A stretch of 64,000 bases of DNA from Asparagopsis taxiformis (taxonomy: Eukaryota; Rhodophyta; Florideophyceae; Bonnemaisoniales; Bonnemaisoniaceae), in the NCBI GenBank assembly GCA_030407315.1, contig JALQPE010000386.1:1-64000 (forward strand). Reading direction: 5' to 3'. Below, in pieces: positions 1 through 10,500 of this stretch (position 1 is the stretch's first letter; each line of letters starts with the position of its first letter). A program made the position numbers and the translations under genes. Below the pieces are notes generated by a model. It did not search any database. It worked only from the letters and a program-made list of their open reading frames with translations, and was not told the origin of the DNA.

Positions 1-127
1 ACGTCTGTTTTTCGGAAGTGGACGCGGACGTCCAGTCTCTCTAGTACGGGTCCTAGTCGGCCCCGAGATTTACTAGAACAAATGAACGTCCGCGTCCGAA
101 AAAATAAAAATTTTTTGGATGCGGACG
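1..127 (-). repeat. Terminus of an unknown repeat element, minus orientation
   Basis: The first 33 bases read as the reverse complement of the right-hand end of the 1.8-kb duplicated elements that finish at 12089 and 33423: a CGTCTGT motif, then CGGAA, then the block TGGACGCGGACGTCC, followed by CTAG-rich sequence. A second GCGGACGTCC lies at 121-130. The element runs off the left edge of the window, so only its end and subterminal CTAG repeats are visible. No coding capacity is seen. Confidence 0.55.
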
Positions 128-426
128 TCCACTTTCTCTAGTACGTTCGGCGGAATACTAGGACCCGACATCCACTTTCTCTAGTACGTTCGGCGGAATA
201 CTAGGACCCGACATCCAATTCTCTAGTACATTCAGCGGAATACTAGGACCCGACATCCAATTTCTCTAGTACATTCAGCGGGATCCTAGGACCCGACATC
301 CACTTTCTCTAGTACTTCGGCGGAATACTAGGACCCGACATCCACTTTCTCTAGTACGTTTGGCGGAGTACTAGGACCCGACATCCAGTTTTTCTAGTAC
401 GTTTGGCCGGATACTAGGACCCGACA
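128..426. repeat. Tandem array, 43-bp unit, seven copies
   Basis: Seven head-to-tail units of 42-43 bp start at 128, 171, 214, 256, 299, 341 and 384. Each begins TCCACTTTCTCTAGTAC or a close variant and ends TACTAGGACCCGACA. The inner CTAGTAC and TACTAGG form a short inverted pair. The array continues the subterminal CTAG-rich zone of the element at the left edge, so it may belong to that element rather than being an independent satellite. Confidence 0.9.
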
Positions 427-554
427 TCCAGTATACAATATATCAGCAAAAACCCGGAGGGAAGAAATTACAGCGGATGGTAAATTAAGGGCCCATATCG
501 GACCGTATTTTATTCTCTCATTTACGAAACTGCTCGTATACAATACGTCTCTCT

Positions 555-689
555 AGAATAGGAAATACATATCTGGTCAGAATAGGAAATAAATACCCGG
601 TTAGAATAGGAAATACGTATCAAGCCAGGATACGGAATATGTATCCAGCTAGAATATGGAATACGTATCCAGCCAGAATACAAAATACC
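555..689. repeat. Tandem array, 24-bp unit, about 5.6 copies
   Basis: Units start at 555, 579, 603, 627, 651 and 675 (partial). The consensus is roughly AGAATAGGAAATACGTATCC followed by AGCC. Divergence between units rises to the right. It can be read through as a repetitive peptide on the minus strand, but nothing suggests a real gene. Confidence 0.85.
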
Positions 690-1019
690 TGTCAGCATAC
701 CGTCGATCACCCATCTCCCTCACTATCGCGTTCTCCCTACCATCCGAACGCCATGCACCACCATCCGCACATACTTCAAGAACCCTCACGACCTAGATTA
801 CAAAAAATCTGCTCCTTCCCAATACCATCCCCGCTTTCCTCGACACCACCCCAGCCCATTAAATCATCAAGACATGAAACACGAACATGGTCAGCAAAAT
901 CTTACACGACTTGAAACCCACTCTTACTTCTATCGTATGCCTGAAAATATACACATACCAGAAACACCTCACAGCTTCATTCCCCATCTTCCTAGATCCC
1001 TTCTTCACTCTCCCTGAGT

Positions 1020-2430
1020 CCTGCCATTCCTGCTTCACCACTCCTGCATCACATACACAACATCAACCCCAACAGTCAGATTCAAAAGCAACGCTTACCA
1101 CGCCAGATATCTTAGAAAATCCCTTACTTACCTCTCATCCATCCTACACACAATACAAACCATGATCCAAAAACCTTGCAATGAATAATCAAAGTCAGCA
1201 GTCCATATCTTCGCAAAACAAGTCTTGGCGCTCAATGAAACTTACCTTCTGTCATCACCATTCCAGCATCACCTGCATAAAATCGAAATCAACCACAACA
1301 GTCGGACTCAAAACCCACATGTCCCTCTCAGCATACTCTCAAAACTTCCGCACTTTCCTTCGCTCGACACAATACGCACCATGACTGGATAAGCTTCCAA
1401 TGAATAAATATCGCATTAACTGCAATAGTCAGATTCGAAACAAACACTTCTCTCGATGCATACCCTCAGAACTCACTTACTCTCGTTTCATTCTACACAC
1501 AATACATACCAAAAGTCGAAAATCTCACAACCAACAAATGAAGTCAACATTCCGCATCTTCGCACCACCGGACTGCGCGCTAAATGCAACTTACCTTCCG
1601 TCATCACCATTCCTGCATCACCTACAAAAAATCGAAATCAACAACAACAGTCGGACTGAAAACCCATGCTTCCCTCGCTGCATACCCTCAGAACTCACTT
1701 ACCCTCGTTGTATCCTGCACACAATAGAAACCATAAGTCAAAAATTGTACAAAAAAATGTAGTCAGCATTCCATATCTTCGCGCAACTTAACTAGGCGCT
1801 CAATGTAACTTACCTTCCGTCATCACCATTCCAGAATCACCTACACAAAATCAACATCAACCACAGCAGTCAGACTCAAAACCCACATTCCACTCACTGC
1901 ACCCCTCAAATGCTCACCTACCTCCTTTCCACCCTTCAGCAAATATGCACCATGACTCACTAAGCTCCCAATAAATAAATATTGCATAAAAGACGACAGT
2001 CACATTTAAAACAAACACTTCCCTCGCTTCATACCCTCAGGACGCACTTAACCTCTTCATCTCGTTGCATCATACAAACAATACAACCAATAATTCACAA
2101 ATCGTGCAACGAAAAAATGTAGTCAGCATTCCATTTCATCGCGAAACCCGTCTTTCAGCTCAATGAAACTTACCTTACTTCATCACTATTCCTGCACCAC
2201 CTATACAACATCAAAATGAACCAGAACAGTCAGACTAAAAACCCATGCATCCCTTATTGCACACCCGCGAGACTCACTTACTTACCTGCCTCCCATGGTT
2301 CACAACATGCAAACCATGACTCACGAAGCTTCTAATGAATCAATATCGCATCAACGACAACAGTACGACTCAAAACACACGCTTCCCTCGCTGCATACTC
2401 TCCAAACTGGCATACTCACCGTCGTTCTAT
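1020..2430. repeat. Degenerate satellite-like array, about 180-bp monomers in two alternating types
   Basis: Two related monomer types alternate. Type A, with CTTACCTTCCGTCATCACCA, recurs near 1231, 1588, 1810 and 2169. Type B, with ATGAATAAATATCGCAT, recurs near 1399, 1971 and 2334. Successive starts are 160-222 bp apart, giving a higher-order period of roughly 360-570 bp. Both types share an AACAGTCAGACTCAAAACCC segment. The sequence is pyrimidine-biased and poor in G. Open frames of 60-120 codons here are side effects of the low stop density. The 690-1020 stretch to its left resembles it in composition but shows no clear units. Confidence 0.7.
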
Positions 2431-2940
2431 CCTCTACACCAAACAAAGGAAACACGACCAAAGAACCTCAGCCAGTGACGGCGGAGAAGTGGAATTCCAC
2501 AGGTTAACCTGCGGCGTCGACTGGACAGCTTTCAACGTCAGCTTAAGTCCTGCTGTGCATACTCCATATCATCGCCGGTATTGAGATTAATAATGGCCCA
2601 AGCCATGGTCTCTGAACTCCCGAATGATGAGATCCGGATCGAGAACATCGGAATGGTATAATCATATATATCACAATCCATTTGCTTCCCTTAAATGATC
2701 CCTGTAATATCCACTGTAAAGCACAAACTTATTCCATGAAGTTCGCAATTAATATAATTTTATTATTTCAAATGAATTAATTGAAAATCCATCTCCCACG
2801 GCGGTCATTCATCCTTCCAAGCGCACGTTGCCAGCAAAATGTGTGACCTAGCGGTGATGATTGATCGCTCAGGCACATTCCACCATTGGGCTGCCAGAAG
2901 TGAGCACAAAACTGATACCCACAAAACCACGAGAACATTA
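2431..2940. other. Intergenic, nothing recognised
   Basis: About 500 bp between the degenerate satellite and the inverted duplication. It is AT-rich around 2640-2770. I see no domain-bearing reading frame, tandem unit or RNA gene. Confidence 0.5.
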
Positions 2941-4645
2941 CAAACGAGGTCTCGAACGCACATTTGGAGTACAATATAAATACTATACAACAAACTCTAC
3001 TCGCTATCTCAGACGACGCGGCTCACAAGTGGCGTAGTCCCAATTTTCCGTAACGCCTTTCCTGATGCTTAAAAGTAAAAACACGTCAAAACGTATATCA
3101 GAAATGAGTGCGAGAGTTTTCTGCACAGGAGATGCTGAGCCACCAAATTGATTTTTCGGAAATTTTAGAATTTCTGGGCTGGCCAGCAATGCAATCGAGC
3201 TGGACATCCACCGGACGTCCATTTCAGGTTGATCGTGAGAGAGTAGGGCGGGACCATGATGAAACAAGGACCAAGACCTGTCCCTGACGTGTTGAGCCTG
3301 AAATCGACCCTTCGTAAGACGCGATTTTGGCTTACAGTTGGTGCTTACAGAAGCCAGTGATGACCCCGGTCGGGGCAGCAGCCGGTTCCTGGGGCCGTTG
3401 TGGCCAAATTAGACACCTTGATTTGAATTGAAATTTGGGCTATTCTCAAAAACATGCACATGTGAACATGTTTTTGAGATGGGGGTGTGCCGTACGGCAC
3501 TTTCGACCGCCCAAATCGATATAATTTTGCAATTTTTTTCTGACTGAAATTTTAGAATTTCTGGGCTCGCCAGCAATGCAATTGAGCTGGACATTCACCG
3601 GACGTCCATTTCAGGTTGGTCGAGTATTGCACATGGATACAGTTTTGCAGCTATTTCTCAGCCCAACATTTTAGAATTTCAGGGCTGACCAGCAATGTAA
3701 CCGAGCCGGACTTCCACTGGACGTCCATTTCAAGTTAGGCTAGTGCTGCACATTTGCTCGCATCGCAGCAACTAAGCAAGTGTTGACAGCACCGAGATGC
3801 CATGCAGACAAGGGAGAATCGGCTGCAAACGGCTTCCCTGGTCGGCGGCTGGATGTCTGGATGTGAATGGCTGCAAGCATGGAAATCTTGCTACCGCACA
3901 GCGCATACACACTGCAGCAGCACATCACTGACGCATGCGAAAGTTGGGTGCTGCAGTGCGTGGTTGTTTGTGTGTTTGTGTGTTTGTGTGTGTATGACGA
4001 ACCTTGTGGTATCCCTAGGCGTGCACTGGTTCAAAAAGTTTGGACTGCCCCATCGGTCGTACTTTGGCGCATTTACATGCATCGGAGAACGACCAAGGAG
4101 GTAGAGCAGCAATCGCTGTTGGCTGAGCGTCCAAACTGGAGGGCTTGGGGCAATGGTTCTATAGCAGTCATTTATAGGACGCCCACCGTTGATGACTGAG
4201 ATCCACGGTGGGTTTAGTATTCATGGTGTTGTCCTGCATTGGCGGACGTCGAAGACGAGTACTTCCAGTGAGCGTCCAAGGTGAACAGCTCAGCAGAGGA
4301 TTATGATGTGGATGTGAAGGCATGGATGAGGCCAGCAGGAACGTTTCTGCAAGATGGGCGTGAGTGGGTAAGTGAGCGGGGAGGGGCCGCTCGGGGCGCT
4401 TGGTAGCTTCTGGGGCCGTTGTGGCCAAATTAGAATCAAGCCTATGTCCGGCGGACGTCCTGAATTGCTTTATTTTTTGGGCTATTCTCAAAAACATGCA
4501 CATGTGAACATGTTTTTGAGATGGGGGTGTGCCGTACGGCACTTTCGACCGCCCAAATCGATGTATTTTTGCATTTTTTTTCTGACTGAAATTTTAGAAT
4601 TTCTGGGCTCGCCAGCAATGCAATTGCGCTGGTCATTCACCGGAC
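2940..4645 (-). repeat. Left arm of a large inverted duplication (contains three R501 segments)
   Basis: From about 3130 to 4645 this arm is the reverse complement of about 7273-8890, with strong conservation throughout, including non-repetitive stretches such as 3770-4260. It contains minus-strand R501 segments with hairpins at 3445-3478 and 4487-4520. At its outer end (about 2940-3245) is a diverged minus-strand copy of the segment that begins the 1.8-kb duplication at about 10440 and 31760. The GT-rich tract here is short (3966-3996) compared with the right arm. No gene is supported in the arm; mirror-image frames appear in both arms because of the duplication. Confidence 0.8.
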
Positions 4646-7272
4646 GTCCATTTCCATTTCAGATCTACTGGTTGCACTAGGCCTGAAAGTGTTTCTGGAT
4701 AGGGCCGAATAACGACCTGGGCAGCACGCACTGCGTAAGATGATCTGTGTGATGCAGACTGCAAGGATTTCTATGGTGATTCTGGCTGGGGAATGTGGTA
4801 AGCTTGATTGTTGCGTGGCTTTGTATCTCCTTGCCTGCCATTTTGCTTGGATATTTACACGAGCGATCAAACCGAAGACGCCGACTCGGCACAACTACCA
4901 ACTCTCCTAGCTTCGAGTCAGCGCCATCTAATTGCAACTTGTGACACTCAAGACGAATACGTTGTGCTGATCTCTGCAATGAAAATTGAGTTAGTGCTGC
5001 AGTTCTTTTGGTCGATGCCAATATGCAGGGATACTGTTTACACCTTTTGGGAGTCAAGAAGTTCTCAGATTGCAAATCAAATCAGATCATGGTAGAATAT
5101 CTGACTTTTCTCTCTTCCCTTCACCACATCTGCATCCGGAGCTGAGCCAAGCTGAGCTGGAGGGAACCCGGCCGCTGACCCCTGTCATTCTCATAAAAAT
5201 CTTTAATGCAATACTATTCGTGTATGGTAATGTAAGTGCTAATGAAAATGTATACAAGTCTAGAATAAACGTTGCAGTGGTTCTTTGTAGCTATCGATAC
5301 TTGCTAAAAATCTGTAGCTTTTGCTTCTCGCATGGACGAGTTGCAGTCTTTGTGTTTGTTTCATTTCTGCCACAAACGAGAGGCAATCAGGGTCTGTGTG
5401 CACATAGAGAATGATTTAATATATGCGCTCATTGCCGTCGTAGATACTTTTAACAATGGCCAGTACGTTTCTCTCGGCCGCCGCCGGGTACGGTCGGACT
5501 GAAAGATCGGGGAGATGTGTGGAGAGTAGTGTTTGGATAGAGACGAACGTTGTGATGGATGGAATGGTGATGATTTCATGCTGAAGCGATGGGAGATGGA
5601 TGGATATGGTTGAATGAAATCTAGTATTCCGAAGGAGGCCTTTTCTCGAGGAAGAGGCATTATATTCTCACAAAGCATGTAGATACTGGTTTCCAGTTTG
5701 GTATGCTATTGTAGCTCAATTCACATCTTATCTACACGTACGTATGGAGAGAGATCCAAGTGTGCGTGGCACAAGTCCAACGGTGAAACAACGCAGTATG
5801 AAACTACCACAGATAAGGCGGCGTACAAAATCCTCGACTCAAGGCAGCTCTCAGGCTTTCGTGAGCACCGACTTCGTTCCACCAAGATGTTGCGGAAATA
5901 TGTGCTGGTCTAACTTGATACGACCATTGGACAGTTTTGCTCTCTAAGCAATGAGCGAAAAATCAATGATTGCGCGTGTCGTCGGTACGGTCTTGTAATG
6001 TTGGCTCAACCAATAACATCTAACGTTGAGTTATCCACCCTCCGCCGTGTCGTGTCGTAAATTTGCACAGAAAATTTGTTTCAAATCTTTGCTCCAATTA
6101 TCAGCTCAAATACGGCATTGATCTCCAGCTTCATCTGGACAGAAACACCGATCGCTCGATGTCTGTCTCAGATAAACCGCAGTCAAACGCCATGCGGAAA
6201 GTTTCATCGCTTCCCGTTGCGACTGAATCTGCAAACGCCACACAAAAATTTGCCCTTTCCGCGTCCGGAACGAACGCCGACTACATGTCGTCAGGTTCCT
6301 GATCGACTGGATCGATGGAGCTTGCTCTGCAGGAGAGCAGGACAGGCGGTTTGTTATGCCTGGACAATTTCCATACCGATCTCCCTTCTTGAGTGCAAAA
6401 TTACGAGTCTAGAAATTGACCTGCATCGGCTGCTGTATCACATCTGTGCTAAGGATTGATGATACCCGTACCGCTGAGAAATTGCAGCTCTGGTAACGTG
6501 GGGATGATGTGCTGAACACGCAGAACGCTGATCCATAACGGGACTGCTTCATAGGCATAGTACGGAATGTATTGAGACAGCCCAAGCGAATTCAGGAGGG
6601 AGCACCAGGGCAGTGCGCGGTGACTCAGCAGATACCAGTGGTGAGTGGTCTAAATGGGGCTACACACGAGTTTGTCAATGAACAGTCTAGTTTAGTTTGG
6701 AAATGTGTCGGATGGATGGTATGTTGTAAATGTCGACAGATTTGAGGAAGCGATAGAAGCAATCAGCACCGTGTAGTTGCATCAAGGCTTTAGTGGCCAT
6801 TGCTAGAGAACTTTCTCCAATGCCCTTATTGCAGGATGGGCAGAAAACCCGGCCGGTTTCGAGATTGAAGAATTCATTGCGCAGATTGAATGAATGCAAT
6901 TGACGGAGAATGCAGAAGTATACAATGGTATCGTTTTGCAGGGTGACGTAGGGGAAACATGTTGGGCTTGTTGGAAATGCTGAGAGCGATGATGAGATCC
7001 AGTCGTTTCCGTCGTAGATGGCAGTGCTTATTTTCTGCACGGCTAGCTTGTCTGCTGGGCGACTGGGCGGTATTGGCGTACGATGAAGCGGGACTGGTGG
7101 TGTTTAAATGACATTTTTTGTTTGAAGATGGATGTATGTGTGCGACTAGAATGTAGTAAGAGCATGAAAATGTTTATGTTTGATGGGCGTCGCATGTTGG
7201 GGGACTTTATGTCGTGTGGGGCAATAATGTATCAGGTATTTGAAGCAGACAGCAATCGCTTGAGCGCATATA
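4646..7272. other. Unique spacer between the two inverted arms
   Basis: About 2.6 kb of non-repetitive sequence enclosed by the inverted arms. Small frames with some protein-like composition occur at 5744-5947 and 6063-6302 on the plus strand, without recognisable domains. The only frame I would call possible coding is on the minus strand at 6687-7105. No transposase domain is visible, so if the whole inverted structure is mobile it is non-autonomous. Confidence 0.5.
6687..7105 (-). CDS. Hypothetical protein fragment with a CxxC pair
   Basis: The frame is open from just after a stop near 7106 to 6687, about 139 codons, without an ATG at its head; it could begin at an internal GTG near 7040. 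The upstream part reads as a proline-rich stretch (TPIPPSRPADKL) that looks like protein interior, which suggests a truncated gene or an internal exon. The C-terminal half contains FCPSCNKG followed by a region with ALMQLHGADC. I do not recognise a family. It sits inside the spacer of the inverted duplication and may be a captured gene piece. Chance openness cannot be excluded. Confidence 0.25.
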
Positions 7273-8890
7273 GACGTCCGGTGAATGACCAGCGCAATTG
7301 CATTGCTGGCGAGCCCAGAAATTCTAAAATTTCAGTCAGAAAAAAAATGCAAAAATACATCGATTTGGGCGGTCGAAAGTGCCGTACGGCACACCCCCAT
7401 CTCAAAAACATGTTCACATGTGCATGTTTTTGAGAATAGCCCAAAAAATAAAGCAATTCAGGACGTCTGCCGGACATAGGCTTGATTCTAATTTGGCCAC
7501 AACGGCCCCAGAAGCTACCAAGCGCCCCGAGCGGCCCCTCCCCGCTCACTTACCCACTCACGCCCATCTTGCAGAAACGTTCCTGCTGGCCTCATCCATG
7601 CCTTCACATCCACATCATAATCCTCTGCTGAGCTGTTCACCTTGGACGCTCACTGGAAGTACTCGTCTTCGACGTCCGCCAATGCAGGACAACACCATGA
7701 ATACTAAACCCACCGTGGATCTCAGTCATCAACGGTGGGCGTCCTATAAATGACTGCTATAGAACCATTGCCCCAAGCCCTCCAGTTTGGACGCTCAGCC
7801 AACAGTGATTGCTGCTCTACCTCCTTGGTCGTTCTCCGATGCATGTAAATGCGCCAAAGTACGACCGATGGGGCAGTCCAAACTTTTTGTACCAGTGCAC
7901 GCCTAGGGATACCACAAGGTTCGTCATACACACACAAAGACACAAACACACAAACACACAACACACAAAGACACAAGACACAAAGACACAAACACACAAA
8001 CACACAAACACACAAACACACAAACACACAAACACACAAACACACAAACACACAAACACACAAACACACAAACACACAAACACACAACACACAAACACAC
8101 AAACACACACACAAACACACAAACACACAAACACACAACACACACAAACACACACACACAACCACGCACTGCAGCACCCAACTTTCGCATGCGTCAGTGA
8201 TGTGCTGCTGCAGTGTGTATGCGCTGTGCGGTAGCAAGATTTCCATGCTTGCAGCCATTCACATCCAGACATCCAGCCGCCGACCAGGGAAGCCGTTTGC
8301 AGCCGATTCTCCCTTGTCTGCATGGCATCTCGGTGCTGTCAACACTTGCTTAGTTGCTGCGATGCGAGCAAATGTGCAGCACTAGCCTAACTTGAAATGG
8401 ACGTCCAGTAGAAGTCCGGCTCGGTTACATTGCTGGTCAGCCCTGAAATTCTAAAATGTTGGGCTGAGAAATAGCTGCAAAACTGTATCCATGTGCAATA
8501 CTCGACCAACCTGAAATGGACGTCCGGTGAATGTCCAGCTCAATTGCATTGCTGGCGAGCCCAGAAATTCTAAAATTTCAGTCAGAAAAAAATTGCAAAA
8601 TTATATCGATTTGGGCGGTCGAAAGTGCCGTACGGCACACCCCCATCTCAAAAACATGTTCACATGTGCATGTTTTTGAGAATAGCCCAAATTTCAATTC
8701 AAATCAAGGTGTCTAATTTGGCCACAACGGCCCCAGGAACCGGCTGCTGCCCCGGCCGGGGCCGTCACTGGCTTCTGTAAGCACCAACTGTAAGCAAAGC
8801 CACATCTCACGAAGGGTCGATTCCAGGCTCAGGCTCAATACGCCAGGGCGAAGTTTTGGTCCTTGTTTCGACATGCTCCCACCCCACTTT
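7273..8890 (+). repeat. Right arm of the large inverted duplication
   Basis: Mirror image of 3130-4645. The inner boundary is at the shared GACGTCCGGTGAATGACCAG near 7273-7293. The arm carries plus-strand R501 hairpins at 7401-7434 and 8647-8680. It differs from the left arm mainly by the expanded CA-rich microsatellite at about 7927-8161. The outer end merges into the R501 tandem array, which makes the exact outer boundary uncertain. Confidence 0.8.
7927..8161. repeat. (CAAACACA)n microsatellite
   Basis: About 235 bp of ACACAAACACACAAAC-type sequence with occasional GACACAA variants. The homologous site in the left arm (3966-3996) has only about 30 bp of the same motif, so the tract expanded after the arms were duplicated, or shrank in the other arm. 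Long frames crossing it, such as those rich in Thr-His-Lys-Asn or Cys-Val, are artefacts of the repeat. Confidence 0.95.
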
Positions 8891-10500
8891 CTCACGACAA
8901 ACACTGCTCATCCATCATGCTGCACATGCTACGTGCACTTCGTATGAGCAGTGGGCCCGCCTGCGTGGTTGCTGTAATGCGTAGATGTGAGCAGCATACG
9001 AACAACCCAGAATGGACGTCTGGTGGATGTCCGGCTCAATTGCATTGCTGGCGAGCCCAGAAATTCTAAAATTTCGGGCAGAAAAAAATTGTGAAAAATC
9101 ATCGATTTGGGCGGGTCGATTGTGCCGTACGGCAGACCCCCATCTCAAAAACATGTTCACATGTGCATGTTTTTGAGAATAGCCCAAATTTCAATTCAAA
9201 TCAAGGTGTCTAATTTGGCCACAACGGCCCCAGGAACCGGCTGCCGCCCCGACCGGGGCCGTCACTGGCTTCGGTAAGCACTAACTGTAAGCCAAAATCG
9301 CGTCTTACGAAGGGTCGATTCCAGGCTTCAAGCCCAAGTTATGCTAGGGAGACATCTTTTTCCCTGTTTCATCATGGTCCCACCTTACATCCTCACGACA
9401 AACAACACTCACACATCACGTTACTCATATTCCGTGCACTTTGTATGAGTAGTGAGCCCGCCTGCTTAGTTGCTGCAATGCATGGATGTGGGCAGCACAC
9501 GACCAACCTGAAATGGACGTCCGGTGGATGTCCGGCTCAATTGCATTGCTGGCGAGCCCAGAAATTCTAAAATTTCGGGCAGAAAAAAATTGTGAAAAAT
9601 CATCGATTTGGGCGGGTCGATTGTGCCGTACGGCAGACCCCCATCTCAAAAACATGTTCACATGTGCATGTTTTTGAGAATAGCCCAAATTTCAATTCAA
9701 ATCAAGGTGTCTAATTTGGCCACAACGGCCCCAGGAACCGGCTGCCGCCCCGACCGGGGCCGTCACTGGCTTCGGTAAGCACTAACTGTAAGCCAAAATC
9801 GCGTCTTACGAAGGGTCGATTCCAGGCTTCAAGCCCAAGTTATGCTAGGGAGACATCTTTTTCCCTGTTTCATCATGGTCCCACCTTACATCCTCACGAC
9901 AAACAACACTCACACATCACGTTACTCATATTCCGTGCACTTTGTATGAGTAGTGAGCCCGCCTGCTTAGTTGCTGCAATGCATGGATGTGGGCAGCACA
10001 CGACCAACCTGAAATGGACGTCCGGTGGATGTCCGGCTCAATTGCATTGCTGGCGAGCCCAGAAATTCTAAAATTTCGGGCAGAAAAAAATTGTGAAAAA
10101 TCATCGATTTGGGCGGGTCGATTGTGCCGTACGGCAGACCCCCATCTCAAAAACATGTTCACATGTGCATGTTTTTGAGAATAGCCCAAATTTCAATTCA
10201 AATCAAGGTGTCTAATTTGGCCACAACGGCCCCAGGAACCGGCTGCCGCCCCGACCGGGGTCATCACTGGCTTCTGTAAGCACCAACTGTAAGCCAAAAT
10301 CGCGTCTTACGAAGGGTCGATTTCAGGCTCAACACGTCAGGGACAGGTCTTGGTCCTTGTTTCATCATGGTCCCGCCCTACTCTCTCACGATCAACCTGA
10401 AATGGACGTCCGGTGGATGTCCAGCTCGATTGCATTGCTGGCCAGCCCAGAAATTCTAAAATTTCCGAAAAATCAATTTGGTGGCCCAGCATCTCCTGTG
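8515..10500 (+). repeat. R501 tandem array (501-bp monomer)
   Basis: Head-to-tail R501 monomers. Each begins near GGACGTCCGGTGGATGTCC, contains the palindrome TGCCGTACGGCA or a one-base variant, a hairpin, then GGCCACAACGGCCCCAGGAA, CACTGGCTTC, and a unit end with GCAGCACACGACCAACCTGA. Hairpins lie at 8647-8680, 9144-9177, 9645-9678 and 10146-10179. The 9240-9740 and 9741-10241 stretches appear identical, spaced exactly 501 bp, which indicates recent duplication. No coding potential is supported. Other R501 copies are at 3200-3610, 4440-4645, 7273-7500, 25620-26178 and 30755-31800. Confidence 0.9.

Noticed and set aside
128..426. CRISPR-like array from regular 43-bp repeats
   Set aside because: Units are contiguous with no unique spacers, and the setting is eukaryotic; it is an ordinary tandem repeat.
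7809..8385. Several long frames on both strands across the CA-rich tract
   Set aside because: They exist because a CA repeat has no stops in many frames; the equivalent left-arm site lacks them.
9425..10189. Repeated 60-90 codon frames in R501 monomers
   Set aside because: They cover the hairpin and palindromes, differ between copies in start and stop, and have no domain.
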